Assembly: GCA_945788675.1 (NCBI GenBank)
Contig: CALZMY010000182.1
Location: forward strand, 1 to 14,015
DNA from: an uncultured Gammaproteobacteria bacterium
GTDB taxonomy: Bacteria; Pseudomonadota; Gammaproteobacteria; SZUA-140
Length of the DNA: 14,015 bases
Direction: 5' to 3'
A model generated the notes under the pieces. The model had not been told where the DNA came from. It was given only the letters and a program-made list of their open reading frames with translations, and made no database searches. This document shows positions 6,421 through 12,607 of this stretch, piece after piece; positions within the stretch are counted from its first letter, which is position 1, and every line of letters starts with the position of its first letter. The translations under genes were made by a program, and so were the position numbers.

Positions 6421-6708
6421 AACTTTTTCCTTCATTATATTAGTAATTATTTGGCATCTTACCCTACAAAATATATTCACAGAGACAAAACGCACAAATT
6501 CGGGTCAAATTCCGAGGGCACGATACTTATATCAACTTAATCAGAGGTTCTCTGGGTGAAAGTGTCAGTCGGTCCTCATTAAAATAGTATTTAAGCTTTT
6601 TCATTTTTGGCCGTAATCCAGAATAACAATATATAGTTTTATGTTTTTAGTATTGGCACTACATATAGTGATTTTGAGTACCGAAGTTCAACTGGCGAGG
6701 TGAGTGAA

Positions 6709-7377
6709 ATGATCAATCGTGATTTGAATCTGATGGTAGGTGTGGGGCTTCAGCTAGAGAAGAATAATAACGGAATGCGCTATCTGGTTGAATTATTGGG
6801 TTATAGCATCGGTGAAGGAGTGATCATTTCGGCACCATTAGAGCGCGATAATCGAATATCACTTTCTGCAGGGGAAGAGGTCACGATCCGCTATCTTGGC
6901 GGCGTGAGTCAATATGCCTTCCGCAGCCGGGTAACGCATATCTCGACAGAGCCTTATCTGCATGTTCATCTTGAATACCCGGGCGGCATTGAAGCGACGA
7001 TGACGCGGCGTGCTGTTCGGCTGCCGGTTAGAGAGTCTGTGATTCGTCTGGCGATGGATGATGGTGGCAGCAAGCTTTCAGTGGCGATGAAAAACATCAG
7101 CGTCGGTGGTGCGAGCCTGATTGCACCGGTGAGGCTGGCAATGGAGGGCGAGCGCTTCAGTATTGAAATGCCGACACTCTCATTGAAGCGTGGGAAGTCT
7201 GTTGTTCTCCCTTGTGTGGTAAAGCATATTTCTGCGCGGCGAGATGGGGGAGAGACGACCTATCACCACGGCGTTGAGTTTATCGACGTGGATGGCATCG
7301 CGCGTGATTTTATTGGGCGCTATCTGCAGCATCAACCTGCGATTGACGCAGAATATCCCGAAGCGCGTTATGCATAG
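6709..7377 (+). CDS. YcgR-like PilZ-domain c-di-GMP receptor
   Basis: The 222-residue product has the two-part structure of YcgR-type proteins: an N-terminal beta-barrel (about 1-95, flagellar-brake-like) and a C-terminal PilZ domain (about 98-215). The c-di-GMP signature is intact: R100-R-x-x-R104 at the domain junction and N129-x-S131-x-x-G134 (NISVGG), the [DN]xSxxG motif. YcgR proteins slow or redirect flagellar motors when c-di-GMP is high; other family members act in different outputs, and no flagellar genes are visible here. The ATG at 6709 is preceded at ideal distance by GAGGTGA. A GTG at 6700 is in frame but overlaps that site, so ATG is preferred. It reads divergently from the Lys/Asp-rich gene across 288 bases and converges on ppnP with an 18-base gap. 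Confidence 0.87.
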   Translation: MINRDLNLMVGVGLQLEKNNNGMRYLVELLGYSIGEGVIISAPLERDNRISLSAGEEVTIRYLGGVSQYAFRSRVTHISTEPYLHVHLEYPGGIEATMTRRAVRLPVRESVIRLAMDDGGSKLSVAMKNISVGGASLIAPVRLAMEGERFSIEMPTLSLKRGKSVVLPCVVKHISARRDGGETTYHHGVEFIDVDGIARDFIGRYLQHQPAIDAEYPEARYA

Positions 7378-7395
7378 CCTGCGCTGTTTGATGCG

Positions 7396-7734
7396 CTAGC
7401 TGGATGAGATGGTATTGCTTGAGTCGATAAACGAGCAGCAGTAATCGGTCAGGCTGAGTGCTTTGATTTTGAAGGATGCATTGGCAGCCACCTCAAATGA
7501 TTCGCCTGCGGAAAAGCGGTGCCACTGCTCCTGTGCAGGCAGCAGTACTTCAACTTCACCCAACTGGATCTCGATCAACTCTTTTTTATCGGTATTAAAC
7601 TCATAGTCACCAGGCTGCATGAAGCCGAGTGTCTTGATCTCGCCGCTGGCAAAGTGGAGGGTCCGGCTGGTAACGCCACCATCGAAGTAGATGTTGGCTT
7701 TTTTATCAATCGTTACATTTTTGAATTGACTCAT
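7396..7734 (-). CDS. ppnP: Pyrimidine/purine nucleoside phosphorylase PpnP
   Basis: The 112-residue product matches the YaiE/DUF1255 cupin family. E. coli PpnP phosphorolyses a wide range of purine and pyrimidine nucleosides to the free base and ribose-1-phosphate. Conserved stretches are ANIYFDGGVTSRTLHF, IKTLGFMQPGDYEFNT, the LIEIQLGEVEVLLP strand pair, and the FSAGESFEVAANASFKI end of the barrel, followed by the usual CxF terminus region (DYCCSFID). It is slightly longer than the roughly 94-residue E. coli protein because of a serine-rich tail. The ATG at 7734 has a purine-rich GAGAG upstream. It is cytosolic and apparently monocistronic; its promoter should lie before the repeat at 7770-7862. 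Confidence 0.9.
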   Translation of the reverse strand: MSQFKNVTIDKKANIYFDGGVTSRTLHFASGEIKTLGFMQPGDYEFNTDKKELIEIQLGEVEVLLPAQEQWHRFSAGESFEVAANASFKIKALSLTDYCCSFIDSSNTISSS

Positions 7735-7769
7735 TGTTTTTCTCTCGTAGTTTTATATGCCTCAACATC

Positions 7770-7862
7770 GTCATTCCGCGCAGGTGACCGAAGGAAATGC
7801 CCCAGTGTGCCAGAATCCAAAACCACCTTATTTCACTGGGTCCCGGCCTCCGCGGTGGTGAC
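7770..7862. repeat. MITE-like palindromic intergenic repeat (degenerate)
   Basis: The element has imperfect terminal inverted repeats: GTCATTCCGCGCAGG at the left matches the complement of CCTCCGCGGTGGTGAC at the right. It also has a perfect inner pair, CCCAGTG (7801-7807) and CACTGGG (7834-7840). From memory it resembles the widespread dispersed 'GTCATTCCCGCG...' palindromic units of proteobacteria, with several differences that suggest age. It lies between the start of ppnP and the stop of the LysR gene and may act as an RNA-level terminator or processing site. No transposase is present. Confidence 0.6.
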
Positions 7863-7886
7863 AGCAAATAAATATACTACCGACAT

Positions 7887-8774
7887 TCAGGGCTGGCAGT
7901 TTTCCCGCAGTATCGCCGCAAGCTGCTGTGTCGCCGGCCCCGGGCGTTCCAGCTGGCCAAAGACCATAAACAGCTGCACTTTTCTGCGTTGTCCTTCCCG
8001 CAACGGTAGTGGCTTTAGTTCACCCGATACGATATATTTTTTAGCCTGATGATACGGCAGCCAGCCAAAACCAAGGCCTCCAACCAGTGCATCAGCGGCT
8101 TTGTCGAGGCTGGTCACCGTCCAGCGTTCGGTTGAACCTAGCCAGCCGACATCGCGTTTCAATTGTACACCGGAGTCTCGGATCACGACGTGAATTTCAC
8201 GCAGCAGGTCTTCATTCGTTAGTTCGCGTTGCAGCTGATGCAGTGGGTGATCGCGGTGTGCTACGGCAACGAATTCGACTTCAATCAACTGGTCGCCCAA
8301 AAAACCCTGTGGTACCTGGCCGCAGATGACGAGATCAGCTCGCCCTTCGAGCAGCGCTTCATCCGCGCCGGAGAGCACCACTTCATTCAACTGAACACGG
8401 GTGCCGCGACTGAAAGGGACGAACTGTTTTAATGCCGCCATCAGGCATGTACTTGGGAATGCGGCATCGACGATGACACGGATCTCTGGTTCCCATCCCT
8501 GATCAAGATTGTGGGCCACCGCCTCGAGTTCAGCGGCGTCCGCCACCAGTTGGCGTGAGCGCCGTAACAACACCTCGCCGGCCGGTGTGAGTACTGCTTT
8601 GCGGCCCTCAATCCGGAGTAGCGCCATGCCGAGCTGTTGTTGCAACCTGGCGACGGTGTAACTCAATGACGACTGGCTACGGTGCAGTTTTTCAGCTGCC
8701 TGCGCGTAACCGCCAAAATCGATGACTGCCTGTAATGTGCGCCACTGTTCGAGTGTGACTCTCGGGTGATTCAT
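7887..8774 (-). CDS. LysR-type transcriptional regulator, divergent from yqjF
   Basis: The 295-residue product has the LysR layout: an N-terminal winged helix-turn-helix (residues about 5-62, TLEQWRTLQAVIDFGG through SQSSLSYTVARLQQQLG to LTPAGEVLL), a linker helix, and a periplasmic-binding-protein-like effector domain with FVAVAHRDHPL and a glycine-rich GGLGFGWLP segment. The position next to yqjF and yqjG parallels YhaJ of E. coli, which activates yqjF in response to aromatic/quinone-type compounds. Orthology to YhaJ is inferred from context. The ATG at 8774 is chosen because the domain starts there; the frame runs to 8912, but those 46 extra residues would cross the operator. The ribosome-binding site is poor and a possible -10 (GATAAT, minus strand, 8786-8781) lies so close that the transcript could be nearly leaderless. 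Confidence 0.9.
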   Translation of the reverse strand: MNHPRVTLEQWRTLQAVIDFGGYAQAAEKLHRSQSSLSYTVARLQQQLGMALLRIEGRKAVLTPAGEVLLRRSRQLVADAAELEAVAHNLDQGWEPEIRVIVDAAFPSTCLMAALKQFVPFSRGTRVQLNEVVLSGADEALLEGRADLVICGQVPQGFLGDQLIEVEFVAVAHRDHPLHQLQRELTNEDLLREIHVVIRDSGVQLKRDVGWLGSTERWTVTSLDKAADALVGGLGFGWLPYHQAKKYIVSGELKPLPLREGQRRKVQLFMVFGQLERPGPATQQLAAILRENCQP

Positions 8775-8790
8775 CGCACTATTATCAAAT

Positions 8791-8834
8791 AATTCGATAG
8801 TTATTAGCAAATATTTGCGCTTTTTAATCGAATT
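8791..8834. promoter_or_regulatory. Candidate LysR operator: two concentric inverted repeats
   Basis: A perfect 12-base palindrome, GCAAATATTTGC (8807-8818), sits exactly in the middle of an outer 8-base inverted repeat, AATTCGAT (8791-8798) and ATCGAATT (8827-8834). Both have their centre between 8812 and 8813, with eight bases between arms on each side. A 44-base dyad fits the long footprint of a LysR-type tetramer. It lies between the LysR start and the yqjF promoter, the classic place for autoregulation and activation of the divergent operon. Confidence 0.6.
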
Positions 8835-8842
8835 TATATGAG

Positions 8843-8848
8843 GATAAT
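8843..8848 (+). promoter_or_regulatory. Probable -10 box of the yqjF promoter
   Basis: GATAAT matches the sigma-70 -10 consensus at five of six positions. At the correct distance upstream (about 8820-8825) only a poor -35 (CTTTTT) is seen. The right arm of the candidate operator lies between the two boxes and adjoins the -35 region. A weak -35 next to a regulator site is typical of an activator-dependent promoter. The untranslated leader would be about 70 bases. Confidence 0.4.
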
Positions 8849-8923
8849 AGGCTTTGTTGAACAGCAGTGACGAATAGACAGCACAGAGCAGGCAACAAAA
8901 TAGACAGAACAAGGAGCAATATC

Positions 8924-9337
8924 ATGGAAAAATTAGCGACATTAATTGGACGTATTCTACTCGGCCACATCTTTCTGCTGGCCGGTATCAGCAAGATCGG
9001 TGGTTACGCAGCAACGCAAGGGTGGATGGAGGCGATGGGGGTGCCCGGCATGATGTTGCCTGCGGTCATTGCGCTCGAGATAGGCGGCGGGCTTGCATTG
9101 ATTCTTGGTTTTCAGGCGCGACTTGCAGCACTGGCACTGGCCGGTTTCAGTATCGTTTCGGCGGTGATCTTCCACGCCGATTTTGCCGACCAGATGCAGT
9201 CGATCATGTTTATGAAAAACTTTGCGATGGCGGGTGGACTGCTCTATGTGGCAGCATACGGGGCAGGGGCATGGAGTATCGACGCAAAACTTTCACGGCT
9301 GCGCGGGTCTACGCCGAGTAAGGCGGCAGTGGCGTAG
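8924..9337 (+). CDS. yqjF: DoxX-family inner-membrane protein YqjF
   Basis: The 137-residue product closely resembles E. coli YqjF: residues GYAATQGWMEAMGVPGMMLP, then LEIGGGLALILGF, and FADQMQSIMFMKNFAMAGG match the family's conserved blocks. Four membrane helices are visible (about 7-22, 44-63, 68-85 and 98-115). DoxX proteins are small membrane proteins tied to quinone-linked redox reactions and oxidative stress; the exact reaction of YqjF is not settled. The start is ATG 8924 with AAGGAG seven bases upstream; an earlier in-frame ATG at 8867 would add a charged, unconserved extension. It is the first gene of the operon divergent from LysR and is followed by yqjG after a 125-base spacer containing a long-arm inverted repeat. 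Confidence 0.9.
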   Translation: MEKLATLIGRILLGHIFLLAGISKIGGYAATQGWMEAMGVPGMMLPAVIALEIGGGLALILGFQARLAALALAGFSIVSAVIFHADFADQMQSIMFMKNFAMAGGLLYVAAYGAGAWSIDAKLSRLRGSTPSKAAVA

Positions 9338-9349
9338 CTTTATACTCAC

Positions 9350-9411
9350 CCGCCTCCTATTAATAGACCACAGCCAGGTTGTAGGTATATTACGGGAGGC
9401 GGTTTCTATTT
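9350..9411 (+). terminator. Inverted repeat with T-rich end, terminator or attenuator
   Basis: CCGCCTCC (9350-9357) and GGAGGCGG (9395-9402) are perfectly complementary, and inner TAATA/TATTA bases can extend the stem. The right arm is followed by TTTCTATTT. This arrangement could end or attenuate transcription between yqjF and yqjG. The loop is long (37 bases) for a classical intrinsic terminator, so partial read-through or processing is as likely. Confidence 0.45.
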
Positions 9412-9462
9412 AGACAACGTAGTCGATCTGGATAATATTCGTATAAAGGTAAGGAGCAGATA

Positions 9463-10443
9463 ATGGGATTACTGGTTGAAGGCCAATGGCAGGATCAGTG
9501 GTACGACACCACAAAGAGTGGTGGTGCCTATATCCGCAATGAAGCGCAATTCCGCAACTGGGTGACGGTTGATGGTAGCGCTGGACCAACAGGTGAGGCG
9601 GGTTTCAGCGCGGAAGCGGGACGCTACCATCTCTATGTATCACTTGCTTGTCCATGGGCACACCGCACATTGATCTTTCGCAAGTTGAAGCGACTGGAAG
9701 AGGTCGTCAGCATTTCAGTAGTCGATCCGCATATGCTGGAACATGGCTGGGCCTTTAATGGTAATTTTGATAGCACGTTGGATGAGGTGAATGGTCATGA
9801 TTACCTCTATCAGCTTTATCTCCAGGCGAAAGGTGATTATAGCGGACGGGTAACGGTGCCGGTGTTGTGGGACAGACAGCAACAGACGATTGTGAACAAC
9901 GAATCGTCGGAGATCATTCGCATGTTCAACAGTGCGTTCAATGCACATACTGGCATCAAGGATGACTACTACCCTGAGGCTTTACGTGAAGAGATCGATC
10001 AGATCAATGCGTTTGTTTATGAAAATATAAATAACGGTGTTTATCGCTGTGGTTTTGCCACCACTCAGCAGGCGTATGATGGAGCCTTTGATCGACTGTT
10101 TAATGCACTCGATGAGATTGAACAGCGCCTCGGCAAACAGCGTTATCTGGTCGGTAAGCAGATCACCGAAGCAGACTGGCGTCTGTTTACCACGCTGCTG
10201 CGTTTCGATGCGGTTTATGTGGGGCACTTCAAGTGTAATCGACAACGGATTGCCGATTACCCCAATCTCAGTAATTACCTGAAGGAGCTATACCAGCTGC
10301 CCGGGATAATAGATACGGTAAATATGACGCACATTAAGCAACATTATTATTATAGTCACGATACGATCAACCCGACACGGGTCGTACCGAAGGGTCCAAT
10401 GTTAATGTTGGATGCAGCGCACGATCGGAATCGTTTTAACTAA
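9463..10443 (+). CDS. yqjG: Glutathionyl-hydroquinone reductase (YqjG / Xi-class GST)
   Basis: The 326-residue product is a full-length Xi-class glutathione transferase. These enzymes use glutathione to reduce S-glutathionyl-hydroquinones to hydroquinones, recycling quinone adducts in the cytosol. The catalytic motif is L61-A-C63-P-W-A-H-R, with C63 at the same position as in E. coli YqjG. Other family marks are the N-terminal GxWxDQWYDT segment, VVDPHMLEHGWAF, and VPVLWDRQQQTIVNNESSEI, the glutathione-binding part ending in ESSEI. The helical C-terminal domain includes the EADWRLFTTLLRFDAVYVGHFKCN block. The ATG has AAGGAGCA upstream (TAAGGAGCAGATAATG). It is followed 14 bases later by the CDGSH gene, so these two are clearly co-transcribed. 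Confidence 0.96.
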   Translation: MGLLVEGQWQDQWYDTTKSGGAYIRNEAQFRNWVTVDGSAGPTGEAGFSAEAGRYHLYVSLACPWAHRTLIFRKLKRLEEVVSISVVDPHMLEHGWAFNGNFDSTLDEVNGHDYLYQLYLQAKGDYSGRVTVPVLWDRQQQTIVNNESSEIIRMFNSAFNAHTGIKDDYYPEALREEIDQINAFVYENINNGVYRCGFATTQQAYDGAFDRLFNALDEIEQRLGKQRYLVGKQITEADWRLFTTLLRFDAVYVGHFKCNRQRIADYPNLSNYLKELYQLPGIIDTVNMTHIKQHYYYSHDTINPTRVVPKGPMLMLDAAHDRNRFN

Positions 10444-10457
10444 AAAGGAGAAGAGCG

Positions 10458-10694
10458 ATGAGCATGTATGAGAAAGGGTCACCCTATAAAGTCGATGTCA
10501 AAAAGGATGAGGCGACATATATCTGCCAGTGTGGTTTTAGCAAAAATCCGCCTTTTTGCGACGGCTCACACAAAGAGCACCCCCCGGCACAACCGCTGGC
10601 ATATACGGCGCAGACAGATGAAGCCATTTATGTCTGTGGTTGCGGACGGACGGGAAATAAGCCATTTTGCGACGGTAGCCACAATCAAAATTAG
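10458..10694 (+). CDS. Tandem CDGSH iron-sulfur protein
   Basis: The 78-residue product contains two CDGSH motifs: C23-Q-C-G-F-S-K-N-P-P-F-C-D-G-S-H, and CGCGRTGNKPFCDGSH near the C-terminus. Each has the three Cys and one His ligands of a [2Fe-2S] cluster, so the protein should hold two clusters in one chain, like the double-domain (Miner2-type) branch of the family. Such clusters are redox-active and pH-sensitive, and members take part in electron or cluster transfer; the partner here is unknown. AAAGGAGAAGAG precedes the ATG. The 14-base gap from yqjG suggests one message and a role in the same quinone/electrophile response, which is an inference. Confidence 0.93.
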   Translation: MSMYEKGSPYKVDVKKDEATYICQCGFSKNPPFCDGSHKEHPPAQPLAYTAQTDEAIYVCGCGRTGNKPFCDGSHNQN

Positions 10695-10720
10695 GAAGTC
10701 AGTTTACATAAGATGAAGGG

Positions 10721-10776
10721 TAGTCATTACGTGCGGTGAGCGAACCATTAAGCCGTATTACTGCGCGTGATGGCTA
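10721..10776 (+). other. 16-pair RNA stem-loop between CDGSH and pirin genes
   Basis: Arms 10721-10736 (TAGTCATTACGTGCGG) and 10761-10776 (CTGCGCGTGATGGCTA) pair at all 16 positions as plus-strand RNA: twelve Watson-Crick and four G-U pairs around a 24-base loop. No T-run follows. It may stabilise or process the operon message, or be an old palindromic repeat. Confidence 0.5.
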
Positions 10777-10828
10777 ATTCACAAATGATCGGCGCTGTTC
10801 TATAAAGCACCATAAAAGGAGAGACGTT

Positions 10829-11557
10829 ATGATTAAAAGACACGAGGCAAGCGAGATGCAGGAAGGTGTTGGTGTCAATGTCAGGCGTCTGATGCCGATT
10901 ATCGGGTTTCGTAACTATGATCCGTTTGTGCTATGGGATGATTTTACCATTACACCGGGACACGGTTTTCCCGACCACCCACACCGCGGCTTCGAGGCGA
11001 TTACCTATCTCTACAGCGGTTCAATCAAACACACCGATAACCTCGGTAACAGTTCAACAGTGACGGCAGGAGGTGCGCAGCGCTTTACCGCCGGAAGCGG
11101 TATCGTTCATTCCGAGATGCCCAACGAGGAAGCGGCGACGCGAGGTATCCAGTTCTGGATCAATCTGCCTGGGCGTCTTAAGCAGGTTGATCCTGGCTAT
11201 CAACAGGTCGATGATGGTGAGTTCCCTGTGATCGAGATCGATGGTGGTCGAATCAAGCTGTTGGTGGGTGATGAATCACCACTGAAAATTATGACACCAA
11301 TTCGATATTTAGATATCGAACTTAGTGACAGTGCATCGCATATTGAGTCAATCGCTGATGGCATGCGAGGCTTCGTCTATGTCGCCGATGGTGAGGTCAT
11401 AATCAACCAGCAACGCTATCGTAGCGGAGAGAGTGCCTTTTTTGACAGTGAGCATGAGATTGCGCTGAGTGGTGGTGAGAAGCAGAATCGTGTAATGCTC
11501 GCCTATGGCACTCCGCATGGTGAACCGATCGTTCAGCACGGTCCGTATGTCGACTAG
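10829..11557 (+). CDS. Pirin-family bicupin protein
   Basis: The 242-residue product has the two-cupin pirin architecture. The N-terminal metal site is intact: H50 and H52 in D-H-P-H-R-G-F-E, and H94 and E96 in GIVHSEM. Other family marks are VLWDDF, GGAQRFTAGSGIVHSE and GIQFWINLP. The C-terminal cupin (about 140-242) ends in GEPIVQHGPYV. Bacterial pirins vary: some cleave quercetin, others regulate metabolism by protein contact; redox control through the iron site has been shown for human pirin. The substrate here cannot be deduced. AAAAGGAGAGA precedes the ATG. It is co-directional with yqjF-yqjG-CDGSH after a 134-base spacer with a strong stem-loop, and probably the last gene of that unit. 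The sequence is not like E. coli YhaK, so no symbol is given. Confidence 0.93.
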   Translation: MIKRHEASEMQEGVGVNVRRLMPIIGFRNYDPFVLWDDFTITPGHGFPDHPHRGFEAITYLYSGSIKHTDNLGNSSTVTAGGAQRFTAGSGIVHSEMPNEEAATRGIQFWINLPGRLKQVDPGYQQVDDGEFPVIEIDGGRIKLLVGDESPLKIMTPIRYLDIELSDSASHIESIADGMRGFVYVADGEVIINQQRYRSGESAFFDSEHEIALSGGEKQNRVMLAYGTPHGEPIVQHGPYVD

Positions 11558-11603
11558 GTTCTCGGGCGTGGTCAGGTGCGGAATTGAAATAGTCGACGAC
11601 CAC
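11549..11603. other. Interleaved inverted repeats between convergent genes
   Basis: GTCGACTA (11549-11556) is complementary to TAGTCGAC (11590-11597), and GTGGTC (11568-11573) to GACCAC (11598-11603). The order A-B-A'-B' would allow either a hairpin or a pseudoknot. It spans the stop of pirin and reaches the stop of the cytochrome-porin gene. It may be a bidirectional transcript end, but no T-run is present. Confidence 0.3.
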
Positions 11604-12505
11604 TAAAATGCAGCGTCGAGTCCAAACAGGATGTAGTCCTCGTTTGTCAGTTCGCTGTTTAGATCGTGCTCTGTATTCAGCCTGGTATCCTGCAGATCGA
11701 GGTTATATTCAATCACCCCTTTGATATTCAGCATGAAGTTATGTGATGCGGTAAAGGTGAGCGTTTTCATGTCATCTCCATCATAGCGACTGTCGGTGCG
11801 CGCCAGTGCTCGGGTATCGGTGTATTGATAGAGTAGCGAGTAGGTCCATGATGGGTTGTGGATATAGTCGATGCCGGCATAGCCGCCAAGCCATTTACGC
11901 TCATTGTCGAGATTGATCAGCGCATCCCATTCATTCCAGACTGCCTGCGCATACCAGAAGGCGTGTGAGCCAATCATGCCGTTAAAATCGACACCAAAAA
12001 TGGATGTGGGTGCTGCGTTATCTTGACCGTTTTTTTCGGCACCCTGTCGCTGCGGTGATGTCGTGGTGAATCGGTCGAGTCCACCAGATGCAAACAGTCC
12101 CCCGTTGATGGGGCCGAGATCGGTACCAAGGCGGCCAAACATAAGCCTGCTGTCATCCTGATCAAAATAGTTGCCGCTGCGACTATGGCCGGAAGTATTG
12201 ATCGCCAGGCCTGGGTTGATGTGACTGCCGCTTGCAGGCGCCAGGGCAAGGTTTGCCATCCCGAGGCGATAGTCGAATATTGCGGCGCGATCGAAAGTTA
12301 TACCGGCCATGCGGTCGTTGGCGTCGATGAAGGTGTGGCCGGGCGCAGTGACACCGCGTGAGCTGGTGTGACACAGCGTGCAGTTCATGTTGTATTTCCG
12401 ACTGAATTCTTCGGTTGCAGTGGAGGTGGTGGGGCATACAGTTAATAGCATGCCACCCAGCAGCAGGTGAAGAGATAGAAGTCGTGTCGTAACCGCCTGG
12501 ATCAC
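11603..12505 (-). CDS. Putative monohaem cytochrome-porin fusion (Cyc2-like architecture)
   Basis: From a GTG at 12505 the product has 300 residues. It has a signal peptide (hydrophobic about 9-24, cleavage likely after STA at 28-30), then at once E-E-F-S-R-K-Y-N-M-N-C42-T-L-C45-H46, one c-type haem motif. The remaining 240 or so residues alternate polar and hydrophobic/aromatic positions with short turns (for example YAGIDYIHNPSWTYSLLYQY) and end in phenylalanine (FGLDAAF), as outer-membrane beta-barrels do. A haem domain placed right before a barrel is the layout of Cyc2-type proteins, which move electrons across the outer membrane in iron oxidisers. It is shorter than characterised Cyc2, so function is uncertain; iron oxidation is not proven. 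GTG 12505 follows AGAGAGG; a TTG at 12547 is the upstream alternative. Confidence 0.62.
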   Translation of the reverse strand: MIQAVTTRLLSLHLLLGGMLLTVCPTTSTATEEFSRKYNMNCTLCHTSSRGVTAPGHTFIDANDRMAGITFDRAAIFDYRLGMANLALAPASGSHINPGLAINTSGHSRSGNYFDQDDSRLMFGRLGTDLGPINGGLFASGGLDRFTTTSPQRQGAEKNGQDNAAPTSIFGVDFNGMIGSHAFWYAQAVWNEWDALINLDNERKWLGGYAGIDYIHNPSWTYSLLYQYTDTRALARTDSRYDGDDMKTLTFTASHNFMLNIKGVIEYNLDLQDTRLNTEHDLNSELTNEDYILFGLDAAF

Positions 12506-12607
12506 CGTTGCAGCCTCTCTGTATGCAGTTTGATGTGACGATGTCAAAAGCCTACGCCTCTATGTGACAAAACACAAGATTACGAAACAGAAGTAATGAC
12601 GCATGGT

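Noticed and set aside
6125..6559. Plus-strand ORF rich in Ser, Leu and Phe
   Set aside because: It is the mirror of the Lys/Asp-rich gene; the repeated composition arises from the same low-complexity tract.
6655..6680. Sigma-54 promoter before the PilZ gene
   Set aside because: TGGCAC is present, but the matching GC of the -12 element is absent at the right distance.
8775..8912. N-terminal extension of the LysR protein
   Set aside because: It would run through the concentric operator and place 46 cysteine-rich residues before the helix-turn-helix domain.
12506..12547. TTG start of the cytochrome-porin gene
   Set aside because: Possible, but it adds a polar stretch before the signal peptide; the GTG at 12505 has AGAGAGG at good spacing.
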